56,860 nt of DNA from Akkermansia sp. (GTDB lineage Bacteria; Verrucomicrobiota; Verrucomicrobiia; Verrucomicrobiales; Akkermansiaceae): the NCBI GenBank assembly GCA_017409465.1, contig JAFQSQ010000021.1, positions 1 through 56,860 of the forward strand. Direction: 5' to 3'. A program made the translations under genes and the position numbers. Under the pieces are notes generated by a model that saw only the letters and a list, made by a program, of their open reading frames with translations, was not told the origin of the DNA and searched no databases. Of this stretch, positions 1-8,120 are shown one piece after another. Numbering within the stretch: position 1 is the stretch's first letter; each line of letters starts with the position of its first letter.

Positions 1-283
1 GCCCGTCAGGGCCTCGTAGAAGACAAAGAGAATGCTGAGCCCGCGAAAGCGGGCGGCATAAAGCGATGTCCTATATGGAGACAACGCTTTATGCCGCCCT
101 ATCGCCTGCGCTCAGGGCTCCTTTATTTTTTGTGCATAACGAGGGGCTCCACCGCTACGATTATACCGCCCTCCGGGCTCAAAATTCCTCGGGCTTTCAG
201 CCCGACAAATTTCCATCTTTATCGCGCTCCATCCACGAATGATGCCGCTATTTTCTATCGCTAAACCAATAATCTGCTGAAAT
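1..283. repeat. Intergenic repeat-like region with strong hairpins
   Basis: No credible gene is seen here. A 5-bp stem closed by a GAAA tetraloop lies at 40-53. It is followed by a perfect 15-bp inverted repeat, with arms at 51-65 and 85-99 and a 19-base loop. GC-rich short repeats around 150-205 (GCCCTCCGGGC and CGGGCTTTCAGCCCG types) follow. The only open frame is a 63-codon minus-strand one that translates the hairpins and looks spurious. The layout resembles multi-copy intergenic elements, but the copy number cannot be judged from one window. Confidence 0.5.
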
Positions 284-286
284 GTG

Positions 287-315
287 TGTACACCGCATTT
301 CAAATGCGATGTACA
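287..315. repeat. Near-perfect palindrome, copy 1
   Basis: Arms of 14 bases at 287-300 and 302-315 with one mismatch, centred on base 301. The core CGCATTT-S-AAATGCG is shared with the palindrome at 434-452, 120 bases downstream. It could be an operator pair or REP-like ends of a small element. Confidence 0.55.
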
Positions 316-433
316 GCAAAAAATTAAAAAATGCTCTATAGAAGAGCTTAGCGAGTGTGGAAGCGTATGGCACCCCCCTCAACTATCTGCTTTTTTATAC
401 GATAACACATTGATAGTTGATGTTACACGGCTC

Positions 434-452
434 ATCGCATTTGAAATGCGAT
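434..452. repeat. Perfect palindrome, copy 2
   Basis: Nine-base arms ATCGCATTT and AAATGCGAT around a central G. It has the same core as the palindrome at 287-315. It lies about 70 bases upstream of the PEP-CTERM protein start at 520, so it could act in that gene's control region. Confidence 0.55.
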
Positions 453-519
453 ATACTGCGCGCGGCGCTTTTCATCTCTGCCAATTTACTCTATTTTCAA
501 CATCAACCTCAGATTCAAC

Positions 520-1848
520 ATGAAAACAAGATTACCCCAATTATTGCTGGCTATCCTGCTGAGCTGTACTGCTGTTCAAGCGGGAAGTGTTGCTGATTAT
601 CCTGAAATTTCTTCCGGTTCCATCGTATTCAGCGAGCGAAACAAAACAGGAGATATCACACCTTATCTAAAAAGAGCTGTTGCGGAAGACGGCACAGTCA
701 CCTACACCGGCTACAGACACGCCAACGGCACTTCATATCCTGATATTTTGAATGCCACGGTAGATATCGAAGGTGCTGACTTTTATGTAGCCTCCGGTTC
801 CTCAGCTTACGGCACAGGTGCTGTCTACTTTACTAATACAAATATTTCAGCTGATGATATTTACTTTACCGGCAGCACCAAGTTGCGAAATTATCAGAAT
901 ACGAGTGCTGATACAGGCACAACGGTCACAGCAAAAAACATCACCATGAGTGATTCTGCCAATACCCAGGTAGCAAGCGGCAGTTACGGTACGATTAAAC
1001 TTGTTGCAGAAGATAAAGTTGTTGTCAAAGATACGGCTCGTCTCAACAAGGCGGAGGTAGAGGCTGAGACCATTTCTCTGGAAAGCACTAGCTCCTCTGC
1101 TGTATACCAGTCAAGCTTAACCGCAGACACCGTTCAGCTTAATGGCAGTTCCGTAGAAATCGGCGGCAGCCAGAAAGCGGTCATCAACGCCAAACAGATA
1201 GAGGTCAATTCCGGCACACTCACCGTGGCAGAGGATGCAGAGCTCACCACCAACAGCATCACCCTCAATGGCGGCAAGCTGGTGAACAACGGTAATATCG
1301 GCGGAGTAGTCTCTCTGGCCGAGGGCGCGGAGGGCAATGTCATCACCATCACCGATGGTGAGCTGGTGAACAGCGGCGCCATTGACTCAACCATCAACAT
1401 GACCGGCGGCACGCTGGTGGCAGAGGCTGGCAGCGCTATTGCCGGCATCAACGCCACAGGCGGTGATATTCAGGTGGACGGAAATTTCAGCATGACCGGC
1501 GATTTGGTGCTGGAAGGTGATGCCGAGCTGATTTTCGCCGATGCAGATTACACGATTGATTTGGGAGAATACGATGTTGAGTTCTCGGGCAACAGCAGCA
1601 TTGCGCTGACTCTGGCAGACGCCGATATCGCCAATGTTGTGCTCTTCACCGGGGCTAAGGAAGACAGATACTCCGGCTATGAAGTCACGCTGCTGGATGC
1701 AGAGGGCAACAGCACCGGCACTGCCGTGATGAAGTATAACGCCAATGGCGATGTCACGCTGGGTACCGCCGCTGTGCCGGAGCCGACCACCGCGACGCTG
1801 AGCCTGCTGGCACTGGCTGCACTGGCTACACGCCGCCGCCGTCGCTGA
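520..1848 (+). CDS. Exported PEP-CTERM surface protein with repetitive beta-helix-like passenger
   Basis: This 442-residue protein has a clear Sec signal peptide (residues 1 to about 22, ending A-V-Q-A). The body is rich in Gly, Ser, Thr, Asn and Ala, with repeated short strands such as ITLNGGKLVNNGNIGG between about residues 200 and 350. That is typical of autotransporter or adhesin beta-helices. The C-terminus is a PEP-CTERM sorting signal: VPEPTT, a hydrophobic stretch of about 16 residues, then an Arg-only tail. In Verrucomicrobiota this signal marks proteins processed and anchored at the envelope, probably by an exosortase-like system. No enzymatic motif is seen. The start is chosen because the signal peptide begins there. 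A terminator-like hairpin follows, so it is probably monocistronic. Likely role: surface adhesin or matrix protein (inference). Confidence 0.85.
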   Translation: MKTRLPQLLLAILLSCTAVQAGSVADYPEISSGSIVFSERNKTGDITPYLKRAVAEDGTVTYTGYRHANGTSYPDILNATVDIEGADFYVASGSSAYGTGAVYFTNTNISADDIYFTGSTKLRNYQNTSADTGTTVTAKNITMSDSANTQVASGSYGTIKLVAEDKVVVKDTARLNKAEVEAETISLESTSSSAVYQSSLTADTVQLNGSSVEIGGSQKAVINAKQIEVNSGTLTVAEDAELTTNSITLNGGKLVNNGNIGGVVSLAEGAEGNVITITDGELVNSGAIDSTINMTGGTLVAEAGSAIAGINATGGDIQVDGNFSMTGDLVLEGDAELIFADADYTIDLGEYDVEFSGNSSIALTLADADIANVVLFTGAKEDRYSGYEVTLLDAEGNSTGTAVMKYNANGDVTLGTAAVPEPTTATLSLLALAALATRRRRR

Positions 1849-1917
1849 AGCAATGGCGTGGCAAGCCACCGCCAATAAAACGGCCATGTAATCCAACCAG
1901 CATTTCCACCTCCTTTC

Positions 1918-1950
1918 ATAGCCACCGGGCAACAGCTCGGTGGCTATTTC
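1918..1950 (+). terminator. Probable terminator after PEP-CTERM gene
   Basis: Ten-base arms ATAGCCACCG (1918-1927) and CGGTGGCTAT (1938-1947) followed by a short T run. It lies 70 bases after the stop codon. Confidence 0.6.
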
Positions 1951-2038
1951 CCTGTCCGGGGGAAGAATCCTCCGCAGAGAGGGCTTTTTTGCAACCATAG
2001 GCGCCGTCACCTGTGACTCAACATCTTGAAAAATAGAC

Positions 2039-2190
2039 ATTACACACTCAAAATTGATGCGTTCAGCCAACTATCCCTTGGTCGGAAAATCATGTACCCG
2101 GTTATTGCTGAAAAGTTTTCATTGATGCAATTATCGGCGTAAGCCGCTCACTTTTAATTCGTAATTCGTAAATCGTCATTCGTAAATCCA
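2039..2190 (+). repeat. Dispersed intergenic repeat, copy A (152 bp)
   Basis: This stretch aligns without gaps to 45989-46140 on the same strand; roughly four of five positions match by eye. Shared landmarks are TTATTGCTGAAA, AAGCCGCTCA and TTTTAATTCGTAA followed by CATTCGT-type repeats. Both copies are non-coding and lie upstream of a promoter (nadB here, a glycosyltransferase promoter at the other copy). Confidence 0.75.
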
Positions 2191-2214
2191 CGTGTCCCAA
2201 AACTTTGGGACACG
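2191..2214. repeat. Perfect 11-bp-arm palindrome upstream of nadB
   Basis: Arms CGTGTCCCAAA (2191-2201) and TTTGGGACACG (2204-2214) are separated by two bases. It directly abuts the dispersed repeat and ends 30 bases before the nadB -35 box. It has no T tract, so it is more like an operator or the end of a repeat element than a terminator. Confidence 0.6.
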
Positions 2215-2243
2215 CATAACCCGCCGTATAACAGATATTCTGC

Positions 2244-2272
2244 GTGACGTTCCGCGCTGATGGTGCTATAAT
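2244..2272 (+). promoter_or_regulatory. nadB promoter
   Basis: -35 GTGACG (2244-2249), 17-base spacer, -10 TATAAT (2267-2272) with an upstream TGC extended element. Predicted start of transcription is near 2279, 16 bases before the ATG at 2295. Confidence 0.75.
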
Positions 2273-2294
2273 CTGCGCGGAATTCGCGTCAAAA

Positions 2295-3893
2295 ATGATT
2301 ACATCTGACTTTCTCGTTATCGGCAGTGGCGTGGCGGGCCTCAGTTTTGCCCTGCGCGCCGCCGAACATGGTAAAGTGATCGTTCTCTGCAAGAGCGACC
2401 CTCTCGTCTCCAGCTCCGCCAAGGCCCAGGGTGGTATCGCGGCGGTGATGGATAAAAATGACAGCTTTGAAGAACACATTGCCGACACGCTGGATGCCGG
2501 TGCCGGGCTCTGCGATGAAGCCGCCGTGCGCACCATTGTCACAGAGGCACCGGAGGCCATCCGCGAGCTGCTCAGCTGGGGTGTGGATTTCGACCAGGAA
2601 GAGGACGGCGAGTTTGAGCTGGGGCGCGAAGGCGGCCACGGCAAACGCCGCATTCTGCACGCCAAGGACACCACCGGACTGGAAATCAGCTCCAAGCTGC
2701 TGAAGGCGGCTCAGCGGCATCCCAACATCGAGCTGCTGGACCACCGTATCGCCATCGACCTCATCACCACCGCCAAGCTGGGGTGCGTGACGGAAGACCG
2801 CGTGCTGGGTGCCTACGTGCTCAACCCCGCCACGGGAAAGGTGGACATTTTCCGCTGCGACCGCATCCTGCTGGCCACCGGCGGCACCGGGCGCGTGTAC
2901 ATGTACACCACCAACCCCGCCACCGCCACGGGTGACGGCGTGGCCATGGCCTGGCGCGCCGGGGCAAACATCTCCAACATGGAGTTCGTGCAGTTTCACC
3001 CCACCACCTTCTATAACCCGAAGAGCAGCGACCGTGAGGGACTCACCTTCCTCATCTCCGAAGCCGTGCGCGGCGAGGGCGGTATCCTGCGCGGGCCGGA
3101 CGGCAAGGAGTTCATGCAGAAATACGATGAGCGCAAGAGCCTGGCGCCGCGCGACATCGTGGCCCGCGCCATCAACAGCGAGATTCTCCGCACCGGCCAC
3201 CCCTGCATGTATCTGGACATGACCCACAAGCCCAAGGGCTTCATGGCCGAGCGCTTCCCCTATATCTACGAGACATGTAAGAAACACGGCATTGATGCCG
3301 AGGTGAGCATGATTCCCGTGGTTCCCTCTGCACACTACCAGTGCGGCGGCATTCAGACGGACACCAACGGGCAGACCTCCCTGCGCGGGCTCTTTGCTGC
3401 GGGGGAGAGCGGCTGTACCGGGCTGCACGGCGCCAACCGCCTGGCCAGCAACTCGCTGCTGGAATGTGTGGTCGTCACCAAGCGGGCACTTGCCACCATG
3501 CTCACCCGCCTGCCGCTGGCACACCGCATGGAGGAATACCCCATCCCCGAATGGTGGCACGGCGACCGCGTGCCGCAGGATGAGCTGGCCATTCTCTACC
3601 ACTGCTGGGATGAGGTGCGCCGCACCATGACCGACTACGTGAGCATCGTCCGCACCGACCGCCGCCTCCAGCGCGCAGCCACTCGCCTGCGCAACATCAA
3701 CCGCGAGATTCATGAGTACTACTGGGGCTACCGCGTCACCCCGGAAATCCTGGATTTGCGCAATCTGGCTCTCACCGCCTCGCTCATCGTGGACTGCGCC
3801 CTGCGCCGCCGCGAGTCCCGCGGGCTGCACTACACGCCGGATGCCCCGGATAAACTGCCCAGCGCAGAGCCGAGCGTCCTGCACAACTGGTAA
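2295..3893 (+). CDS. nadB: L-aspartate oxidase
   Basis: This 532-residue flavoenzyme oxidises L-aspartate to iminoaspartate, the first step of de novo NAD synthesis, acting with NadA. The N-terminal Rossmann FAD motif is GSGVAGLSFALRAAEHG (from about residue 9). Other family signatures are the SSSAKAQGGIAAV flavin loop, the HAKDTTG region, the EFVQFHPT substrate motif and HGANRLASNSLLEC near the C-terminal part of the FAD domain. Length matches the family. The start is set at 2295 and not at the in-frame ATG at 2244, because the earlier ATG overlaps the promoter -35 box. nadA and nadC are not in the window. The next gene starts one base after the stop, so the two are probably cotranscribed. 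Confidence 0.95.
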   Translation: MITSDFLVIGSGVAGLSFALRAAEHGKVIVLCKSDPLVSSSAKAQGGIAAVMDKNDSFEEHIADTLDAGAGLCDEAAVRTIVTEAPEAIRELLSWGVDFDQEEDGEFELGREGGHGKRRILHAKDTTGLEISSKLLKAAQRHPNIELLDHRIAIDLITTAKLGCVTEDRVLGAYVLNPATGKVDIFRCDRILLATGGTGRVYMYTTNPATATGDGVAMAWRAGANISNMEFVQFHPTTFYNPKSSDREGLTFLISEAVRGEGGILRGPDGKEFMQKYDERKSLAPRDIVARAINSEILRTGHPCMYLDMTHKPKGFMAERFPYIYETCKKHGIDAEVSMIPVVPSAHYQCGGIQTDTNGQTSLRGLFAAGESGCTGLHGANRLASNSLLECVVVTKRALATMLTRLPLAHRMEEYPIPEWWHGDRVPQDELAILYHCWDEVRRTMTDYVSIVRTDRRLQRAATRLRNINREIHEYYWGYRVTPEILDLRNLALTASLIVDCALRRRESRGLHYTPDAPDKLPSAEPSVLHNW

Positions 3894-3894
3894 G

Positions 3895-4845
3895 ATGAAG
3901 ATGCGACTCCGAGCCCTCAGTCTGCTGCTGCTTCCCGCGCTGCTGCTGCCCACAGCAGACGCGCAGCAACGCGTGCGCCGCTCCATCTCCGGCGACAGGC
4001 TGATTGCAGCCGGCAAGAGCTCGGAGAGCCGCCCGTCAGTGGGGCGCAGAATGTCGGAGGACAAGCTCCGAGCCCTCGCCATCAAAGCAGGTCCCCTGCC
4101 CCCCAGCATCGATCAGAGCCATCGGAAAAACTTCCCGGATCCCAAAACAACCAAACAGGTCCGCCGCCCCGGCACCTACCCCTGGCACTTCGATATCACC
4201 GCCACCTACTTCTATATCGGAGAGAAAGCCACCGCCCGTAATCCCGTGCCGAACAATGCCAGCAGTTGGGACAGCAAATGGGATGCCAACTACGGCGGCT
4301 TCGATGACCCCAATCCCGCCAATCGCGATCCGAAAACCTTCGCTCCCAAGGCCTTTACCCCGCTCCTCAACCCATTCTACGTGGCTCTGCCTTACAACGA
4401 CATCCAGAAGGGCGGGCCTAAACCCGAAGCCGCCAAAGTGATACCCTGGTACCGTATCGAAAAGGAAGGCAAATACGAATCCGTCTGCCGCGGCACCTGG
4501 GTGCAGATATACTACAACGGGCGGTACTGCTTCGCCCAGTGGGAAGACTGCGGTCCCTTCAACACCGATGACTGGGAGTACGTCTTCCGCGGCGCACGAC
4601 CCCGAAATAAAGCCAACAAGGCGGCCGGTATCGATATCTCCCCGGCGGTGCGCGATTATCTCGGCATCAAGAGCGGCACCGCCACCGTCCACTGGCGTTT
4701 TGTGGACTTCAACCTCGTACCGGGGGGCCCCTGGGCACGCTACGGCAGCGACAATCCTTTCGTCAATCCCGCCCATAAGAAAGCCATCCGAAAGTTCGGC
4801 AAAAAACATAATATCATCACTACTCGCGCTACCTCGGCGCGTTGA
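3895..4845 (+). CDS. Exported protein of unknown function, possible double-psi beta-barrel fold
   Basis: This 316-residue protein has a Sec signal peptide (residues 1 to about 23, ending A-D-A-Q) followed by a basic linker. I do not recognise a named family. The central part (about residues 90-290) is rich in Trp, Tyr and Asn. Its order of CRGTWVQIYYNGR, WEDCGPF and then DISPAVRDYLGIKSG with a final WRFVD strand recalls RlpA-like or 3D-type double-psi barrels, in which a DxSP motif follows the catalytic strand. That is a weak structural guess. The start at 3895 lies one base after the nadB stop and opens directly into the signal peptide; upstream in-frame codons lie inside nadB. It is probably periplasmic or cell-wall associated. 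Confidence 0.75.
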   Translation: MKMRLRALSLLLLPALLLPTADAQQRVRRSISGDRLIAAGKSSESRPSVGRRMSEDKLRALAIKAGPLPPSIDQSHRKNFPDPKTTKQVRRPGTYPWHFDITATYFYIGEKATARNPVPNNASSWDSKWDANYGGFDDPNPANRDPKTFAPKAFTPLLNPFYVALPYNDIQKGGPKPEAAKVIPWYRIEKEGKYESVCRGTWVQIYYNGRYCFAQWEDCGPFNTDDWEYVFRGARPRNKANKAAGIDISPAVRDYLGIKSGTATVHWRFVDFNLVPGGPWARYGSDNPFVNPAHKKAIRKFGKKHNIITTRATSAR

Positions 4846-4862
4846 CCTGCCTCGCCTCCCCC

Positions 4863-5843
4863 ATGTTTCGCAATCTCATCTTCGACTGGTCCGGCACGCT
4901 CTGCGACGATATGGCTCTCACCATTGAAGCCACCAACTACGTCCTGACGCAGTACAACCGTCCTATCCTTACCCGTGAGGCTTTTCGGGAGGAGTTCCAA
5001 CTGCCCTATCCGGATTACTACGCAACCAAGACGCCGGAGGCAAAGCTGGAGGATCTCGAGAACTTCTATCGCTACGCGTTCGACCGCTCATCGCTGCAAG
5101 TCACCGAAATCCCGCATGCCCGAGAATTCCTGGAATTCTGCCGCTCACGCGGTATTCGATGCTTTATTCTCACCAGCATGGATCCCAGGGCATTCGATGA
5201 GCAGTCACGCCACCTCAACCTCCACCACTACTTCGAGCACATCCACTCCGGGGTTCACAACAAGGAGCACTACATCCCCGGCCTCATGCGACAGCACGGA
5301 CTCCGCGCGGAGGAAACCGCCTTCATCGGTGACATGCAGCACGATATCAACGCCGCTCACTGCGTCGGCATCACCGGTATCGGCGTACTCACCGGCTACA
5401 ACAACGCCAACCAACTCTCCCAGGCCGCACCGGACATCACCGTGCCCGATCTGAGCTACCTGCAACGCTTGCTGAAAAAATGTCCGCTGCCGGCGCCTGA
5501 TACCATCTGCATCAACTCCCTGGAATTCACTTGCTGCATCGGCGTGCCGGAAGAAGAGCGAGCCCTGCCCCAGAGACTCACCGCCAACATCACCCTCACC
5601 CCTCCCTGCCCTTTCTCCGCCACCGGTGAGGACATCTCCCGCACCATCTGCTACGACACCCTCTCGCAACGCCTCATTGCCATAGCTCAAGCCGAACCCA
5701 CCATTCTGATAGAGACCCTGGCCGATAAACTGGCCGCGTGCTGTGTCCATGAATTCGGCGCTGTACAAGCCACGGTAGAGCTGCATAAATACATTCTCCC
5801 CAACACCTCTTCGGTCTCTGTTCGTACCACTCTCTCGGCCTGA
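4863..5843 (+). CDS. HAD-family phosphatase fused to dihydroneopterin aldolase (FolB)
   Basis: This 326-residue protein has two domains. Residues 1 to about 205 are a HAD hydrolase: motif I DWSGTLCDD (nucleophile D8), motif II Thr/Ser at ILTSMD (about 104), a Lys at about 134 and motif IV IGDMQHD (about 155-161). Position D+2 of motif I is Ser instead of the usual Asp acid/base. Residues about 214-326 match dihydroneopterin aldolase: IGVPEEER, CYDTLSQ (Tyr about 264), IETLAD (Glu about 284) and the Lys of ELHKYI (about 309). FolB cleaves 7,8-dihydroneopterin in folate synthesis. The fused phosphatase could supply dihydroneopterin by dephosphorylating its mono- or triphosphate (inference). The start is the ATG at 4863; an upstream in-frame TTG at 4842 overlaps the previous stop and adds seven residues without family character. 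Confidence 0.88.
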   Translation: MFRNLIFDWSGTLCDDMALTIEATNYVLTQYNRPILTREAFREEFQLPYPDYYATKTPEAKLEDLENFYRYAFDRSSLQVTEIPHAREFLEFCRSRGIRCFILTSMDPRAFDEQSRHLNLHHYFEHIHSGVHNKEHYIPGLMRQHGLRAEETAFIGDMQHDINAAHCVGITGIGVLTGYNNANQLSQAAPDITVPDLSYLQRLLKKCPLPAPDTICINSLEFTCCIGVPEEERALPQRLTANITLTPPCPFSATGEDISRTICYDTLSQRLIAIAQAEPTILIETLADKLAACCVHEFGAVQATVELHKYILPNTSSVSVRTTLSA

Positions 5844-5899
5844 TTCCTCCGGATATCAGGCCGAAATATGCGCTCATCAGGGGAAATTTACCCTCATGA
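5835..5899 (+). terminator. Two consecutive hairpins after the HAD-FolB gene
   Basis: The first hairpin has arms CGGCCTGAT (5836-5844) and ATCAGGCCG (5855-5863); its left arm contains the stop codon. The second has arms CTCATCAGGG and CCCTCATGAG (5872-5899) with one mismatch. Neither has a strong T run, so termination is plausible but not certain. Confidence 0.45.
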
Positions 5900-7098
5900 G
5901 AATCGAAAATTTGAAATTAACCCGTACTGTTATCGGGAATTTCGGATTCTCGCGTCTCTTTCGTAATTTTAACCCAACTCATTCTTGCTAAACACATTAT
6001 TATCCATATTTGTTTTTAGCTTATTTCGAGCTATCTATCGCATCTATGTCCTCAGTATATGAGATAAAAGAAGCTCATTCTGCACGCTTATGCATGATGA
6101 CCGGCATTTATCATTCATATCTTTTTTGACTCGCGCCTCTCACGTGGGAGACACTGATGCATTTACCACCTTTCATTTTTCACAGTATCATTTACACAAC
6201 ATGAAAGCACCCATTAACAACTAAGATGTCATTTTTACCACATTTTTTCTCATACATGCCCACAATTTCACCCTCAAGCGAAATTTTCAGTCTTTTTCTC
6301 GCCAATCCTCACCTCAAACAATCAACCCGGCTGCAAAAAAAAGCCCTGCTTAGATCTATCTTTTTCTCTATTCAACAAACACCAAAAGACTCATTGCACA
6401 CCCATTTTTCGACACGGCGCATACGACTCCGAACACAGCCACCAAAACCGCAAGCAAAGTAATTTCTTTTGTTTAATTATCATAATCGTTACTTGTTTTT
6501 AATTTCTATAACTTCATAACCCCTTTATTTTGCACATTATCTTCAACACACGAATCAACGCCATTTCACACTATTCGATACTGGCACCCTCTCAAAAAGT
6601 TACCTATTATCAAAAAAAATCACCCCACCCATACCAGAACATCCCCTTGCCCTACCATCACCCTTCAACACCCAACATACACACCTCTACCCGTTCCCTA
6701 CCTCCGGACTCGCCCCACCTGCAGGCTCGTACCATCACCCATCAAAGTACCGTTTTCTTTTTGTTTATATTCCGTATCTATTTTCGTTATTAAACTTACT
6801 GCGTCATGTTTTTATATAAAGTTAATATCGAACTTAGCTTGATTTTCAGATTATATTGATTTTTCATATTCTATTACCATTTACCAGCATCTAACGAATC
6901 ACCACCTCAACTTTCCTCTCACGTTCTACCAGCCACGCCATATCATCATCAACACCGGCAAAAGAACCATCATGCAGCATCTGACAGGAAAGCAACTTCA
7001 TATCTATTTTTTACCTGCCTCGCAGGCTCTCGTCCTTCGTCCATGATTCCCGCCTGTTTTCGAAATCTCCCCGCAGCCGCAAGCGTCTCAACAACGAC
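5900..7098. other. 1.2-kb AT-rich, G-depleted stretch without credible genes
   Basis: The plus strand is strikingly poor in G and rich in C, A and T; for example, 6601-6660 has only two G. Two open frames (6226-6462 and 6530-6793) have low-complexity, Ser/Thr/Pro/His-rich translations, no ribosome site and no recognisable motif, so I do not call them genes. No tRNA, repeat array or transposase remnant is visible. The flanks are GC-rich coding DNA. Confidence 0.6.
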
Positions 7099-7554
7099 AT
7101 GGATAAAACAACAGCTGAGCAATGTCGAGCCGTCGCCAAAGCCGCCATCGATGCAGGGCAATATCGAAGTGAACAAGAGAAGTACCATGCCAAAGCAATG
7201 ATTGACGACGTATTTGACCGAGCTATCCGACAGGGAGAACCTCCCCTGCTCGTCCTCTTTGCAACCCTCATGAAATACCAGGTATCCACTGCGGGTTGGT
7301 TAACAGATGAAGAGAAAGAACTGGAAGATGGCCTCATCGACGTCGAGATGGAACAAATGCTCTACGCCAACCCCCTGGATCTGCTGATGTGGTATACTTC
7401 CTACATGCTCCGTATGGCCAATAACGTACCGGAAATCGACCCGGTATACAAAGGGAACCTCACTTCCGTGCTACTGACGCAGCAGCTGCTTCTGGATTGC
7501 ATCGTAGCCACCTGTCCCCTTCGCACGACGGGCGCTCCCGACGGAGCCCTGTAA
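7099..7554 (+). CDS. Hypothetical protein (151 residues)
   Basis: This is an unrecognised, mainly alpha-helical and acidic soluble protein. It has no signal peptide or membrane segment. It contains runs such as TDEEKELEDGLIDVEMEQML (about residues 75-94) and a C-terminal helix rich in Leu and Thr. Codon use and GC content match the core genes, unlike the DNA upstream. It stands alone between a non-coding stretch and a tRNA-Ser gene. The ATG at 7099 is the first in-frame start and is accepted without a strong ribosome-binding site. Function unknown. Confidence 0.6.
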   Translation: MDKTTAEQCRAVAKAAIDAGQYRSEQEKYHAKAMIDDVFDRAIRQGEPPLLVLFATLMKYQVSTAGWLTDEEKELEDGLIDVEMEQMLYANPLDLLMWYTSYMLRMANNVPEIDPVYKGNLTSVLLTQQLLLDCIVATCPLRTTGAPDGAL

Positions 7555-7840
7555 TGCTTGCCCTGCCCCCCATTATTGCTCCGGCAATTAAAGATTGATC
7601 GGTCGATGGGAAGTTGTAGGGAAGTACGATTGACGAATGACGAGTACGAATGAAAAATTCGCTGCGCTGCGCGCAGATGGTTTCAACTAACGCTAAGCGT
7701 CCTTCATCGTTCATCATGCGAGCAGCGCGAGCGGAATTCTGTACCTTGTCCATCGTCCTTTTGACTTCGTACTTCCCGGCAACTTTCCATTTGGCGTATC
7801 GGCAGAGCAACATCCTTTAATTGGCGGAGCAATAATCATC
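7555..7840. other. Intergenic region with fragment of the dispersed repeat
   Basis: No gene is seen. Around 7621-7660 the minus strand carries CATTCGT/TCGTCATTCGT strings like the right end of the dispersed repeats at 2039-2190 and 45989-46140. This suggests a short third copy in opposite orientation. Confidence 0.4.
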
Positions 7841-7885
7841 AAAAAAAATCCCCGGGCAGGCATACCAGCCGACTCGGGGATTTTC
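7841..7885 (-). terminator. Terminator of tRNA-Ser
   Basis: On the minus strand AAAATCCCCGAG pairs with a downstream GGGGATT arm, followed by eight T (7841-7848 on the plus strand are A). It is a canonical intrinsic terminator placed directly after the tRNA. Confidence 0.85.
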
Positions 7886-7887
7886 AG

Positions 7888-7977
7888 CGGAGCGGGGGGG
7901 ATTCGAACCCCCGGTACGGTTTAAAGCCGTACGTCCGTTTAGCAAACGGGTGCTTTCAGCCTCTCAGCCACCGCTCC
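7888..7977 (-). tRNA. tRNA-Ser (anticodon GCT)
   Basis: A 90-base minus-strand tRNA. The acceptor arms GGAGCGG and CCGCTCC pair perfectly. The D region is TGGCTGAGAGG, the anticodon loop is TTGCTAA, there is a long variable arm typical of tRNA-Ser, and the T loop is GTTCGAATCCC. The discriminator is G; CCA is not encoded. It reads AGC/AGT codons. Confidence 0.96.
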
Positions 7978-7995
7978 AACGCTTGTTGCGGGGCG

Positions 7996-8024
7996 AGTAT
8001 AACGGTATTCTTTACTTTCGTCAA
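7996..8024 (-). promoter_or_regulatory. tRNA-Ser promoter
   Basis: On the minus strand: -35 TTGACG (8019-8024), 17-base spacer, -10 TATACT (7996-8001). This is close to consensus, as expected for a stable RNA. Confidence 0.8.
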
Positions 8025-8050
8025 CAGGAAAATGTGCCTGTTCCGAAAAA

Positions 8051-8080
8051 AATTACCAAAAATTACCGCAGAAAATTACC
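8051..8080 (+). repeat. Three AATTACC repeats upstream of mdh
   Basis: AATTACC occurs at 8051-8057, 8061-8067 and 8074-8080, the last two followed by GCA. They lie 40-70 bases upstream of the mdh -35 box and could be a regulator-binding array. Confidence 0.4.
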
Positions 8081-8120
8081 GCAAAGCACGCGGCTCACCG
8101 TCGATAAACACATTTTAGGA

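Noticed and set aside
284..523. 79-codon plus-strand frame before the PEP-CTERM gene
   Set aside because: It runs through the two palindromes, lacks a ribosome site and has no recognisable features.
1134..2070. Minus-strand frames at the end of the PEP-CTERM gene
   Set aside because: Shadows of the repetitive coding sequence; no start signals or motifs.
2244..2294. Upstream start for nadB at 2244
   Set aside because: The codon overlaps the promoter -35 box and the extra 17 residues precede the conserved N-terminus.
2289..4109. 606-codon minus-strand open frame
   Set aside because: Antisense to nadB; composition and lack of motifs mark it as a shadow.
6226..6793. Two short plus-strand frames in the G-poor region
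   Set aside because: Low-complexity Ser/Thr/Pro/His translations, no ribosome sites, and base composition that opens frames by chance.
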